Assembly (NCBI GenBank): GCA_003490025.1
Contig: DNJC01000128.1
Location: 1-43,094 of the forward strand
Source of the DNA: Geobacter sp.
GTDB lineage: Bacteria; Desulfobacterota; Desulfuromonadia; Geobacterales; Geobacteraceae
Reading direction: 5' to 3'
Length of the DNA: 43,094 nucleotides
A program made the position numbers and the translations under genes. A model generated the notes under the pieces. That model was not told the DNA's origin and ran no database searches. It was given only the letters and a program-made list of their open reading frames with translations. This document shows, one piece after another, positions 15,758 through 23,889 of the stretch; the first letter of the stretch is position 1; each line of letters opens with the position of its first letter.

Positions 15758-18151
15758 ATGAGCACAGAAGAACACGCCGATTACGGGGCAGATAAGATCC
15801 AGATACTGGAAGGACTGGAAGCGGTAAGAAAGCGTCCCGCCATGTACATCGGTTCCACCGCCGCCCAGGGGTTGCACCACCTGGTATACGAACTGGTTGA
15901 CAACGCCATCGACGAGGCGCTGGCCGGCTACTGCGACGCGATCCAGGTCATCATTCACCTGGACGGCTCGGTCGCCGTCGAGGACAACGGCCGCGGCATC
16001 CCGACCGACATGCACCCGACCGAGGGAAGGTCGGCGGCCGAGGTCGTGCTCACCGTGCTGCACGCCGGCGGCAAGTTCGACAACTCCTCCTACAAGGTAT
16101 CCGGCGGTCTGCACGGCGTCGGGAGTTCCGTCGTCAACGCGCTCTCCGTGAGACTCGACCTCGAGATCCGCAGAAACGGTCACCTCTACACCCAGACCTA
16201 CCGCAAAGGCGTGCCCCAGGCACCCCTGGAGATCACCGGCGACACCAAGAGGCGCGGCACCAAGATCACCTTCTTCCCGGACGGCGAGATCTTCGAGACC
16301 ACCGAGTTCTCCTTCGACGTCCTCTCAAAGAGACTCAGGGAGCTGGCCTTCCTCAATGCCGGCGTGCGCATCAAGATCCACGACGAGCGGACCGAGAAGG
16401 ACCACGACTTCTACTACGAGGGGGGTATCAAGAGCTTCGTAGAATACCTCAACAAGAACAAGAACGTGGTCAACTCCGAGCCGATCTTCATGAAGGGCGA
16501 GAAGGGGGGGGTCGATATCGAGATTGCCATGCAGTACAACGACTCGTACGACGAGAAGGTCTTCTCCTTCGCCAACAACATCAACACCCACGAGGGCGGC
16601 ACCCACCTGATCGGCTTCAAGGCGGCGCTGACGCGCACCATGAACACCTACGCCAATACCAACAACCTCCTGAAGAACGTCAAGGTGGCGATCTCCGGCG
16701 AGGACCTGCGCGAAGGGCTCACCGCGGTCATCTCCGTGAAGATACCCCAGCCGCAGTTCGAGGGGCAGACCAAGACCAAGCTGGGAAACTCCGAGGTGAA
16801 GGGATTTGTCGAGACCCTCATGAACGAGAAGCTGGCCACCTACCTGGAGGAGAACCCCCAGATGGCCAGGAAGATCCTGGAGAAGTCGATCGACGCGGCC
16901 CGCGCCAGGGAGGCGGCAAGAAAGGCCCGCGAACTGACCCGCCGCAAAGGGGCGCTCGAGGTGGGGACGCTCCCGGGGAAACTCGCCGACTGCCAGGAGA
17001 AGGATCCGGCGCTTTGCGAACTGTTCCTGGTCGAGGGCGACTCCGCAGGCGGCTCGGCGAAGCAGGGGCGCGACAGGAAGTACCAGGCGATCCTACCCTT
17101 GAAGGGGAAGATCCTCAACGTCGAGAAGGCGCGCTTCGACAAGATGCTCGCCTCCCAGGAGATCAGGACCCTGATCTCGGCGCTCGGCACCAGCATCGGC
17201 AAGGAAGACTTCGACATGGCGAAGCTCCGTTACCACCGCATCATCATCATGACCGATGCGGACGTCGACGGCTCGCACATCCTTACGCTGCTCCTCACCT
17301 TCTTCTTCCGCCAGATGCTGGAGCTGATCGAACGCGGCTACCTCTACATCGCCCAGCCGCCGCTGTACAAGATCAAGCGCGGCAGGAAGGAGCAGTACCT
17401 GAAGAACGAGCCGGCGCTGCAGGCCTATCTCCTCGAGGAAGGGACCGAGGACATGACCCTGAAGCTCGGCGTAGGCAACGACGAGCGGGTCTACCGCGGC
17501 AAGCAGATCATCCCTATCCTGACCCAGCTGATCGACTTCGACGAGCTGTTCGACAAGGTGGTCAAGAAAGGGATCAACGACCAGCTGCTGAACGTCTTCC
17601 TGAGGTGCGGCGTGAAGCCGGGCATGGAGGAGATGAAGGACCTGGTGGCGATCCTTCCCAAGCTGAAGGACGCCTTCCCGGAGGTAGACACCCAGGTAAA
17701 CGACGAGAGCAGCATCATCTTCGCCTTCGGCAACCTGAGGGTGAAGGTGGACCACCAGATCTTCTCGGTGCTCGACTCCTACGAGTACGGCATGCTGCTC
17801 GAAAGCCACAAGAGGGTGCGCTCCACGATGGGGAGCGGCATCGGCACCATCTACGGAACCGAGGACAAGCTGCTGCTGGAGACAGAAAAGCAGGAGGAAA
17901 TCCTCTCCTACTTCCTGGAGAGCGCCAAGAAAGGTCTCTACATCCAGCGTTACAAAGGTCTCGGCGAGATGAACCCCGAGCAGCTCTGGGAGACGACCAT
18001 GCACCAGGATAACAGGGTGCTCTTGCAGGTGAAGATCGAGGACGCGGTCGCCGCCGAGGAGATCTTCACGGTACTCATGGGCGACCAGGTGGAGCCGCGG
18101 CGCGACTTCATCGAGCAGAACGCGCTCAACGTGTCGAACCTCGACATCTAG
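15758..18151 (+). CDS. gyrB: DNA gyrase subunit B
   Basis: GyrB supplies the ATPase and TOPRIM parts of gyrase, which introduces negative supercoils. The 797-residue product has the GHKL ATP site (ELVDNAIDEALAG, VEDNGRGIP, GGLHGVGSSVVNALS), the TOPRIM motifs EGDSAGGSAKQGRDR and DADVDGSHI, and the tail QRYKGLGEMNPEQLWETTM. GAGG precedes the ATG. The gene follows recF by eight bases and is separated from gyrA by a 373-base hairpin-rich spacer. Confidence 0.97.
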   Translation: MSTEEHADYGADKIQILEGLEAVRKRPAMYIGSTAAQGLHHLVYELVDNAIDEALAGYCDAIQVIIHLDGSVAVEDNGRGIPTDMHPTEGRSAAEVVLTVLHAGGKFDNSSYKVSGGLHGVGSSVVNALSVRLDLEIRRNGHLYTQTYRKGVPQAPLEITGDTKRRGTKITFFPDGEIFETTEFSFDVLSKRLRELAFLNAGVRIKIHDERTEKDHDFYYEGGIKSFVEYLNKNKNVVNSEPIFMKGEKGGVDIEIAMQYNDSYDEKVFSFANNINTHEGGTHLIGFKAALTRTMNTYANTNNLLKNVKVAISGEDLREGLTAVISVKIPQPQFEGQTKTKLGNSEVKGFVETLMNEKLATYLEENPQMARKILEKSIDAARAREAARKARELTRRKGALEVGTLPGKLADCQEKDPALCELFLVEGDSAGGSAKQGRDRKYQAILPLKGKILNVEKARFDKMLASQEIRTLISALGTSIGKEDFDMAKLRYHRIIIMTDADVDGSHILTLLLTFFFRQMLELIERGYLYIAQPPLYKIKRGRKEQYLKNEPALQAYLLEEGTEDMTLKLGVGNDERVYRGKQIIPILTQLIDFDELFDKVVKKGINDQLLNVFLRCGVKPGMEEMKDLVAILPKLKDAFPEVDTQVNDESSIIFAFGNLRVKVDHQIFSVLDSYEYGMLLESHKRVRSTMGSGIGTIYGTEDKLLLETEKQEEILSYFLESAKKGLYIQRYKGLGEMNPEQLWETTMHQDNRVLLQVKIEDAVAAEEIFTVLMGDQVEPRRDFIEQNALNVSNLDI

Positions 18152-18524
18152 GGAAAATCTGCTGATTAGCGATGATGTTCCGCTGTACCGTCCCTCCCCC
18201 TTCAAGGGGAGGGAGATAGAAAAAAATCCGCCCCTCCCTTCGGGAGGGAACGCTAAACCATCCTCCTCCCCCCGGAGGGGGGAAACGGGCGGGACAGTAA
18301 CAGCAAACCCCCTCCCTGGCCCTCCCCCTCCGGGGGCGGGGAATCGGACGACGACCCGCCCGGCGCGAAATGGCGTGACGGAACTGGACGGCAGCAACTG
18401 TTAAAGGAAAAAAATTTGGCCCTCCGTTCGGGAGGGAAAGCGATTTGCATATATTTCAATGCGACGGCAAAAAGGGTCTTTCCAGCCCCCGGATGCCGCC
18501 TTTTGACGGAAAGAGGTTTCCTAA
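18152..18524. repeat. hairpin-rich spacer between gyrB and gyrA
   Basis: No gene is supported here. The spacer carries at least five GC-rich palindromes built on CCCTCCC/GGGAGGG: near 18192-18213 (loop TTCAA), 18230-18248 (loop TTC), 18263-18283, 18308-18343 and 18420-18438 (loop TTC). The same CCTCCCC-TTGA-type hairpin recurs at 28919-28941, and a CCCTCCC-CCAT-GGGAGGG stem lies at 21197-21214. They may attenuate transcription between the gyrase subunits or be a repeat expansion. None is followed by a good U tract. Confidence 0.75.
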
Positions 18525-21035
18525 ATGCTGAATCAACTGAACAAGATATCGGTCAACATCGAAGACGAAATGAAGCGCTCCTACATGGATTACGCCATGT
18601 CGGTCATCGTCGGCCGCGCGCTTCCGGACGTACGCGACGGCTTGAAGCCGGTACACAGGCGCTGCCTGTTCGCCATGTACGACATGAGCAACGACTGGAA
18701 CAAGCCGTATAAAAAATCGGCACGTGTCGTCGGCGACGTCATCGGTAAATACCACCCGCACGGCGATACCGCCGTCTACGACACCCTGGTCAGGATGGCC
18801 CAGGACTTCTCGCTGCGCTACCCGCTGGTGGACGGCCAGGGTAACTTCGGCTCCATCGACGGCGACAGCCCGGCCGCGATGCGTTACACCGAGATCAGGA
18901 TGGAGCAGCTGGCCCACGAACTCCTGGCGGACCTCGAGAAGGAAACGGTGCCGTACGGCCCGAACTACGACGACTCGCTGAAAGAACCGCTGGTGCTGCC
19001 GTCCAAGTTCCCGAACCTCCTGGTGAACGGCTCCGCCGGCATCGCGGTCGGCATGGCCACCAACATCCCGCCCCACAACCTCACCGAGGTGATCGACGCC
19101 ATCATAGCGATTATCGCCAATCCGCAGCTGAGCTTCGAGGAGCTGGTGGAACTGGTCCCGGGCCCGGACTTCCCGACCGGCGGCTTCATCTACGGCCGCG
19201 AGGGGATCATGAAGGCCTACAGCACCGGCCGCGGCATCATCCAGATGCGCGCCCGCGTGCAGATCGAGACCCAGAAGAAGACCGAGCGCCAGTCCATCGT
19301 GGTCACCGAGATCCCGTACCAGGTGAACAAGGCGAGGCTGGTCGAGAAGATCGCGGAGCTGGTCAAGGAGAAGAAGATTGAAGGAATCTCCGACCTGAGG
19401 GACGAGAGCGACCGCGAGGGTATGCGGGTCGTGGTCGAACTCAAGAAGGACGAGAACCCGACCATCATCCTGAACCACCTGTACAAGCAGACCCAGATGC
19501 AGTCCTCCTTCGGCATCATCATGCTGGCCATCGTGAACTCCAGGCCGCGCGTCCTGACGCTCAGGGAGACGATGGACTTCTTCATCGAGCACAGGAAGGA
19601 GATCGTCACCCGCCGCACCATCTTCGACCTGAAGAAGGCGGAGGCACGGGCCCACATCCTGGAAGGCCTGAAGATCGCCCTCGACAACCTGGACGCGGTG
19701 ATCGCCCTCATCAAGGCGAGCGCATCGCCGGCGGAGGCGAAGGTCGGCCTCATGGAGACCTTCGGGCTCTCCGACCTGCAGGCCCAGGCGATCCTCGACA
19801 TGAGGCTGCACCGCCTGACCGGCCTGGAGCGGGACAAGATCCTCGACGAGCTGCGCGAGATCCTGAAGTACATCGCCAGGTTGAAGGAGATCCTCGCCTC
19901 CGAGTCCGAGATCCTCAAGATCATCGTGGGCGAGCTGGTCGAACTGAAGGAGAAGTTCGGCGACAAGCGCCGCTCCGAGATAGTGATGCAGACGGCCGAC
20001 ATCTCGCTGGAGGACACCATCGTCGAAGAGGACATGGTGGTCACCATCTCCCACACCGGCTACATAAAGCGCAACGCCGTCACCCTCTACCGCGCGCAGC
20101 GCCGCGGCGGCAAGGGGAAGACCGGCATGAAGACCAAGGAAGAGGATTTCGTGGAACAGCTGTTCATCGCCTCCACGAAGGACTACCTGATGTTCTTCAC
20201 CGACGCCGGCAAGGTGTACTGGCTCAAGGTGTACGAGATTCCCGAGGCAGGCCGCGCCACGCGCGGCAAGGCGATCGTGAACCTACTGAACCTCGCCGCC
20301 GGGGAGAAGATCACCGCCATCCTCCCGGTCAAGGAGTTCGTGGACGACAAGTTCATCATGATGGCCACCAGAAACGGCGTCGTGAAGAAGACCAACCTGA
20401 TGGAGTACTCGCACCCGAGGGTAGGGGGGATCATCGCCGTCAACCTGGACGAGGGGGACAAGCTGATCACCGTGGCGCTCACCGACGGCAAGCAGGACGT
20501 GCTCCTCGCCTCGGCCCACGGCAAGGCGATCCGCTTCAAGGAGGAGGATGTCCGCACCGTCGGGCGCGTCTCGCGCGGTGTGCGCGGCATGACCCTTGAG
20601 GACGAGGACGTCGTGATCGGCATGTCCATCCTCAACGAGAACTTCACCGACTCCACCATCTTCACCGTCACCGAGAACGGCTACGGCAAGCGGACCGAGA
20701 TCAGCGAGTACCGCACCCAGTCGCGCGGCGGCAAGGGGGTCATCACCATCAAGACCACCGAGCGAAACGGCTGCGTGGTCGACATCAAGCAGGTGAACGA
20801 CGACAACGACCTGATGCTGATCACCGACCAGGGCAAGATCCTCCGCGTGCAGGTCGCCGGCTTCTCCATCATCGGCAGGAACACCCAGGGTGTGCGGCTC
20901 ATGGTGAAGGAGGAGAACGAGAGGGTGGTCGCCGTGGCGCGTCTCGCCGAGAAAGAGGACACCGAGGAGGTCGAGGATTCCGAGATCGACGATATCGTGG
21001 AACTCGAGGGTGCCGACGACCAGGGCGAAGAGTAG
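18525..21035 (+). CDS. gyrA: DNA gyrase subunit A
   Basis: GyrA is the DNA-cleaving and wrapping subunit of gyrase. The 836-residue product has the catalytic Tyr121 in AAMRYTEIRM, the quinolone-contact region VIGKYHPHGDTAVYDTLVRM (Thr82 where E. coli has Ser83, and Asp86 for Asp87), and a beta-pinwheel C-terminal domain with the gyrase-specific box QRRGGKG. The GyrA box separates it from ParC. The C-terminus is strongly acidic (EEVEDSEIDDIVELEGAD), as seen in some gyrases that tune wrapping. A GGAAAGAGGT-like site lies upstream. Thr at position 82 is natural in several groups. Confidence 0.97.
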   Translation: MLNQLNKISVNIEDEMKRSYMDYAMSVIVGRALPDVRDGLKPVHRRCLFAMYDMSNDWNKPYKKSARVVGDVIGKYHPHGDTAVYDTLVRMAQDFSLRYPLVDGQGNFGSIDGDSPAAMRYTEIRMEQLAHELLADLEKETVPYGPNYDDSLKEPLVLPSKFPNLLVNGSAGIAVGMATNIPPHNLTEVIDAIIAIIANPQLSFEELVELVPGPDFPTGGFIYGREGIMKAYSTGRGIIQMRARVQIETQKKTERQSIVVTEIPYQVNKARLVEKIAELVKEKKIEGISDLRDESDREGMRVVVELKKDENPTIILNHLYKQTQMQSSFGIIMLAIVNSRPRVLTLRETMDFFIEHRKEIVTRRTIFDLKKAEARAHILEGLKIALDNLDAVIALIKASASPAEAKVGLMETFGLSDLQAQAILDMRLHRLTGLERDKILDELREILKYIARLKEILASESEILKIIVGELVELKEKFGDKRRSEIVMQTADISLEDTIVEEDMVVTISHTGYIKRNAVTLYRAQRRGGKGKTGMKTKEEDFVEQLFIASTKDYLMFFTDAGKVYWLKVYEIPEAGRATRGKAIVNLLNLAAGEKITAILPVKEFVDDKFIMMATRNGVVKKTNLMEYSHPRVGGIIAVNLDEGDKLITVALTDGKQDVLLASAHGKAIRFKEEDVRTVGRVSRGVRGMTLEDEDVVIGMSILNENFTDSTIFTVTENGYGKRTEISEYRTQSRGGKGVITIKTTERNGCVVDIKQVNDDNDLMLITDQGKILRVQVAGFSIIGRNTQGVRLMVKEENERVVAVARLAEKEDTEEVEDSEIDDIVELEGADDQGEE

Positions 21036-21049
21036 GAAGACACGTCCAA

Positions 21050-21122
21050 CTGTAGGAGCGGCATTCCTGCCGCGATCAGCGCCCTCACCCCGGCCCTCTC
21101 CCGGGGGGCGAGGGAGAGTTGG
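21050..21122. repeat. two REP-like units after gyrA
   Basis: A third exact copy of the 27-base unit beginning CTGTAGGAGCGG lies at 21050-21076. It is followed directly by a copy of the GC-rich unit GCCCTCACCCCGGCCCTCTC (21080-21122). The two families are also neighbours between mnmE and mnmG, suggesting they travel or expand together. A CCCTCCC-CCAT-GGGAGGG hairpin follows at 21197-21214. The 206-base spacer has no other visible content. Confidence 0.8.
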
Positions 21123-21241
21123 AGAGAGCTGTAAAAGCCGGTGACGGACGAATCCTGGCCGGTAGGAAACAGGAAGAAGCAGGAATTGTAATTTTTCCCT
21201 CCCCCATGGGAGGGGTGCCATGTCTTGAAAAAGGGCGGCCT

Positions 21242-22762
21242 ATGCAGCAAACGAACAAGATAGACAACTCCCTCCAGGAGCGCCGTGACATCCTGGACCT
21301 GTTGGGGAGGCTTCGCGGCGACGGTATTTCCATCCACGAGATGGAGCGTATCGGCCAGAAGTTCCAGCAGGCCGGGCGGCGCGCCCTGCGCCCGCTGGTG
21401 CGCGAACTCTGGCGCGAGAACTCCGGCGAGATGATCACGAAGTACGCCTACATACTCGACTTTTTCGAAACCGAGGACTGGCTCGAACAGTTGATCCAGA
21501 TAGCTCTCAAGCGCCACGATCTCGGCGCAGACGGCAAGGCGGCCCTCATGGTCGCGCTCGAAGGGTACGGCGTCGATGTCGACTCCGCTCCCTTCAAGAC
21601 CGAACACAGGAGCACCGGCAGCACGCTGGAACAGACGGTACTAAGCGCCATCAGGCTCGGCGAGGAGGGGATGGTCACCTTCCTGGACGACTTCCTTTCC
21701 TACCCGCCCGAGGTCCAGCAGATCGTGATACGCGAGCTGTCGCACTCCGACGACCCGAACAGCGCCCGCATGCTGGAGGCGATGCTCTGGCACGAGGACC
21801 GCGAGATAGTGCACGCCGCCCTGACCGCACTCGGGAAGATCGAGAACCCGATGGCTGCCGGCGTGCTGCAGAACTTCATCGCCGATGCCGACCCGGAACT
21901 CGTCCCCTACGCGACGAGGTGTCTGCGCCGCCTTTGCTTCCTCGGCGTGCAGGCGCCGCCGCCGCGCCAGTCGCTGCCGTTCCATGCCGGCTACGCCACC
22001 ATGCCCGACGGGGACGGCTACCGTTCGCTGATGATCTCCAGGTGGGTAGGGAAGGGGGCTGTCTCCGTGCTGTACCTGCAGGTGCACGAGAGACGCGGGA
22101 TACTGGCGGCCTGGGGTGGCGCGGATCTTACCCTGGAGCAGTTCGGGGCGGAACTCGAGGGTTTCAGGGCCCAGGACGACCTGCACCACGTGCCGCCGGC
22201 GTACGTGATCGACCTGGTGCGCGACGCCCTCTACTGGAGCGGCGACCTCTGCTATCTTCCCGCCGACTTTTACATGCGACGCGGCATCTTCGCCGGAGAG
22301 GAGATGACGCCGGTCCACTTCGCCTCGACGCTCCCCGTCCTGGAGCGGTACCGGGTTCTGAGCTATCAGGAGGGGGAGCAGATCTCCCGCGAACTCTTCG
22401 CCGATCCCTTCTTCTCGGGGTGGTTCATGGCGTCGCAGCGGGTCCACGACTTCGCCGAGGAGTACCGCAGCGGCAAGGATCAGGAGCATGTGCTGGAGCG
22501 GTTATGCGCCGAGCTTCTGGCCCCGGAGCTGGAGCTGGTGCGGGAGAGGCTGCTGATGGCCGCCGACATGATGCGCCGCTGCTGCCGCGGCCAGCGGGAC
22601 GTGGAGCGGGTGATCGCGCTGGCCCAGAGCATCCCCTCGGGGTCGCTGCCGCACCACCAGCACCCCTTCCTGCGCGCCTTCGCCTTGGAGAGCATGGAGG
22701 TAGCGAGGGAGTCGCTGGAGCGGGGCGAGGAACCCCCGCTGCGGATGGCCGAGGAATACTAG
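21242..22762 (+). CDS. HEAT-repeat domain protein of unknown function
   Basis: I do not recognise a specific family. The 506-residue soluble protein has alpha-solenoid (HEAT-like) repeats in its first half, visible as IVIRELSHSDDPNSARMLEA and IVHAALTALGKIENPMAAGV followed by LVPYATRCLRRLCFLG. The second half (about 240-506) is unlike HEAT repeats and carries no catalytic motif I can name. I start at MQQTNKIDN, where AAGGGCGG lies upstream; an earlier in-frame ATG at 21119 lies inside repeats. It stands between gyrA and gpsA, 25 bases before gpsA. A scaffolding role is only a guess. Confidence 0.8.
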   Translation: MQQTNKIDNSLQERRDILDLLGRLRGDGISIHEMERIGQKFQQAGRRALRPLVRELWRENSGEMITKYAYILDFFETEDWLEQLIQIALKRHDLGADGKAALMVALEGYGVDVDSAPFKTEHRSTGSTLEQTVLSAIRLGEEGMVTFLDDFLSYPPEVQQIVIRELSHSDDPNSARMLEAMLWHEDREIVHAALTALGKIENPMAAGVLQNFIADADPELVPYATRCLRRLCFLGVQAPPPRQSLPFHAGYATMPDGDGYRSLMISRWVGKGAVSVLYLQVHERRGILAAWGGADLTLEQFGAELEGFRAQDDLHHVPPAYVIDLVRDALYWSGDLCYLPADFYMRRGIFAGEEMTPVHFASTLPVLERYRVLSYQEGEQISRELFADPFFSGWFMASQRVHDFAEEYRSGKDQEHVLERLCAELLAPELELVRERLLMAADMMRRCCRGQRDVERVIALAQSIPSGSLPHHQHPFLRAFALESMEVARESLERGEEPPLRMAEEY

Positions 22763-22787
22763 TCAACAAAAGAGAGAGCTCAAACAT

Positions 22788-23795
22788 ATGCAAGAAAAAA
22801 TCGCAGTCATAGGCGCCGGCAGCTGGGGCACCACGCTCGCGGACCTGCTGGCCAAAAAGGGACATGCGGTGACGCTTTGGGCCTACGAGCCGGAACTGGT
22901 GCAGGAGATGCGCGAAACGGGGGAGAACGGCATGTTCCTCCCCGGCATCAAGCTCTCCCCTGATCTCGCTTTCACCAACGACCTCGAAGAGGCGTACCGC
23001 GGCTGCACCATGGTGCTTTGCGTGGTCCCGTCGCAGCTCGTGCGCCGCGTCATGGCTGGGTCGCTCCAGTTCATCCCGGAGGCGGCGATCATCGTCAGCG
23101 CCTCCAAGGGGATAGAGGTCGACACCCTTGCCACCGTCTCCGAGATATACGAGGAGATCCTCCCGGCGCAGCAGTACGCCCGCTTTGCCGCCCTCTCGGG
23201 GCCGAGTTTCGCGCGGGAGGTTGCGCAGGAGATGCCGACGGCGGTCACCGCCGCCTCGAAGTCCGAGGAGGTTGCCCGCCGGGTGCAGGAGGCGTTCACC
23301 ACCAGCTTCTTCCGGGTCTACCGCAACGAGGACGTGATCGGCGTCGAGCTGGGAGGCGCCATCAAGAACGTCATCGCCATCGCCGCCGGTATTTCCGATG
23401 GCCTCGGCTTCGGGTGCAACACCAGGGCCGCCCTCATAACCCGCGGACTGGCCGAGATGACCAGGCTCGGCGTCGCGATGGGCGCGCAGCCGGCGACCTT
23501 CGCGGGGCTTGCCGGGATGGGTGACCTCGTCCTGACCTGCACCGGCGACCTCTCCAGGAACCGCAGTGTCGGCATCCAGATAGGGCAGGGGAGGAAGCTC
23601 CCCGAGATCCTGGGAGAGATGCGGATGGTCGCGGAAGGGGTGAAGACCACCGAGAGTGCGTACAACCTGGCGAAGAAGCTCGGGGTGGAGATGCCGATCA
23701 TCGAGCAGATGTACAAGATGCTCTACGAGGACAAGCCCGCCCGCCAGGCTGTCCTGGAGCTGATGACCAGGAACCTGAAGGCCGAAGGAGCTTAA
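22788..23795 (+). CDS. gpsA: glycerol-3-phosphate dehydrogenase [NAD(P)+]
   Basis: GpsA reduces dihydroxyacetone phosphate to sn-glycerol-3-phosphate, the phospholipid backbone precursor. The 335-residue length is typical. Visible motifs are the NAD(P)-binding GAGSWGTTLADLLAKKGH, SASKGIEVDTL, ALSGPSFAREVAQEMPTAV, the catalytic lysine in ELGGAIKNVIAIAAG, and TCTGDLSRNRSVG near the substrate site. The ribosome binding site is weak (AGAGAG). It is followed by an inverted hexamer-repeat element and a sensor kinase gene. Confidence 0.97.
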   Translation: MQEKIAVIGAGSWGTTLADLLAKKGHAVTLWAYEPELVQEMRETGENGMFLPGIKLSPDLAFTNDLEEAYRGCTMVLCVVPSQLVRRVMAGSLQFIPEAAIIVSASKGIEVDTLATVSEIYEEILPAQQYARFAALSGPSFAREVAQEMPTAVTAASKSEEVARRVQEAFTTSFFRVYRNEDVIGVELGGAIKNVIAIAAGISDGLGFGCNTRAALITRGLAEMTRLGVAMGAQPATFAGLAGMGDLVLTCTGDLSRNRSVGIQIGQGRKLPEILGEMRMVAEGVKTTESAYNLAKKLGVEMPIIEQMYKMLYEDKPARQAVLELMTRNLKAEGA

Positions 23796-23797
23796 AA

Positions 23798-23873
23798 ACA
23801 GATCAAGATCAAGATTAAGATTAAGACAAAGATAGAGGTCCACTCCTTTGCCTTTGTCTTAATCTTTATCTGT
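23798..23873. repeat. inverted hexamer tandem-repeat arms between gpsA and sensor kinase
   Basis: A period-6 arm beginning ACAGATCAAGATCAAGATTA (23798-23838) faces a near reverse-complement arm ending CTTAATCTTTATCTGT (23845-23873) across about six bases. The arms differ in length by two hexamers, as expected from repeat slippage. In RNA this would be a long hairpin ending 16 bases before the kinase ATG, just ahead of its AAAGGA ribosome binding site. The repeat unit (AAGATT/AAGACA) is the same type as between dnaN and recF. Confidence 0.82.
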
Positions 23874-23889
23874 CTTCAAAGGATAGGCG

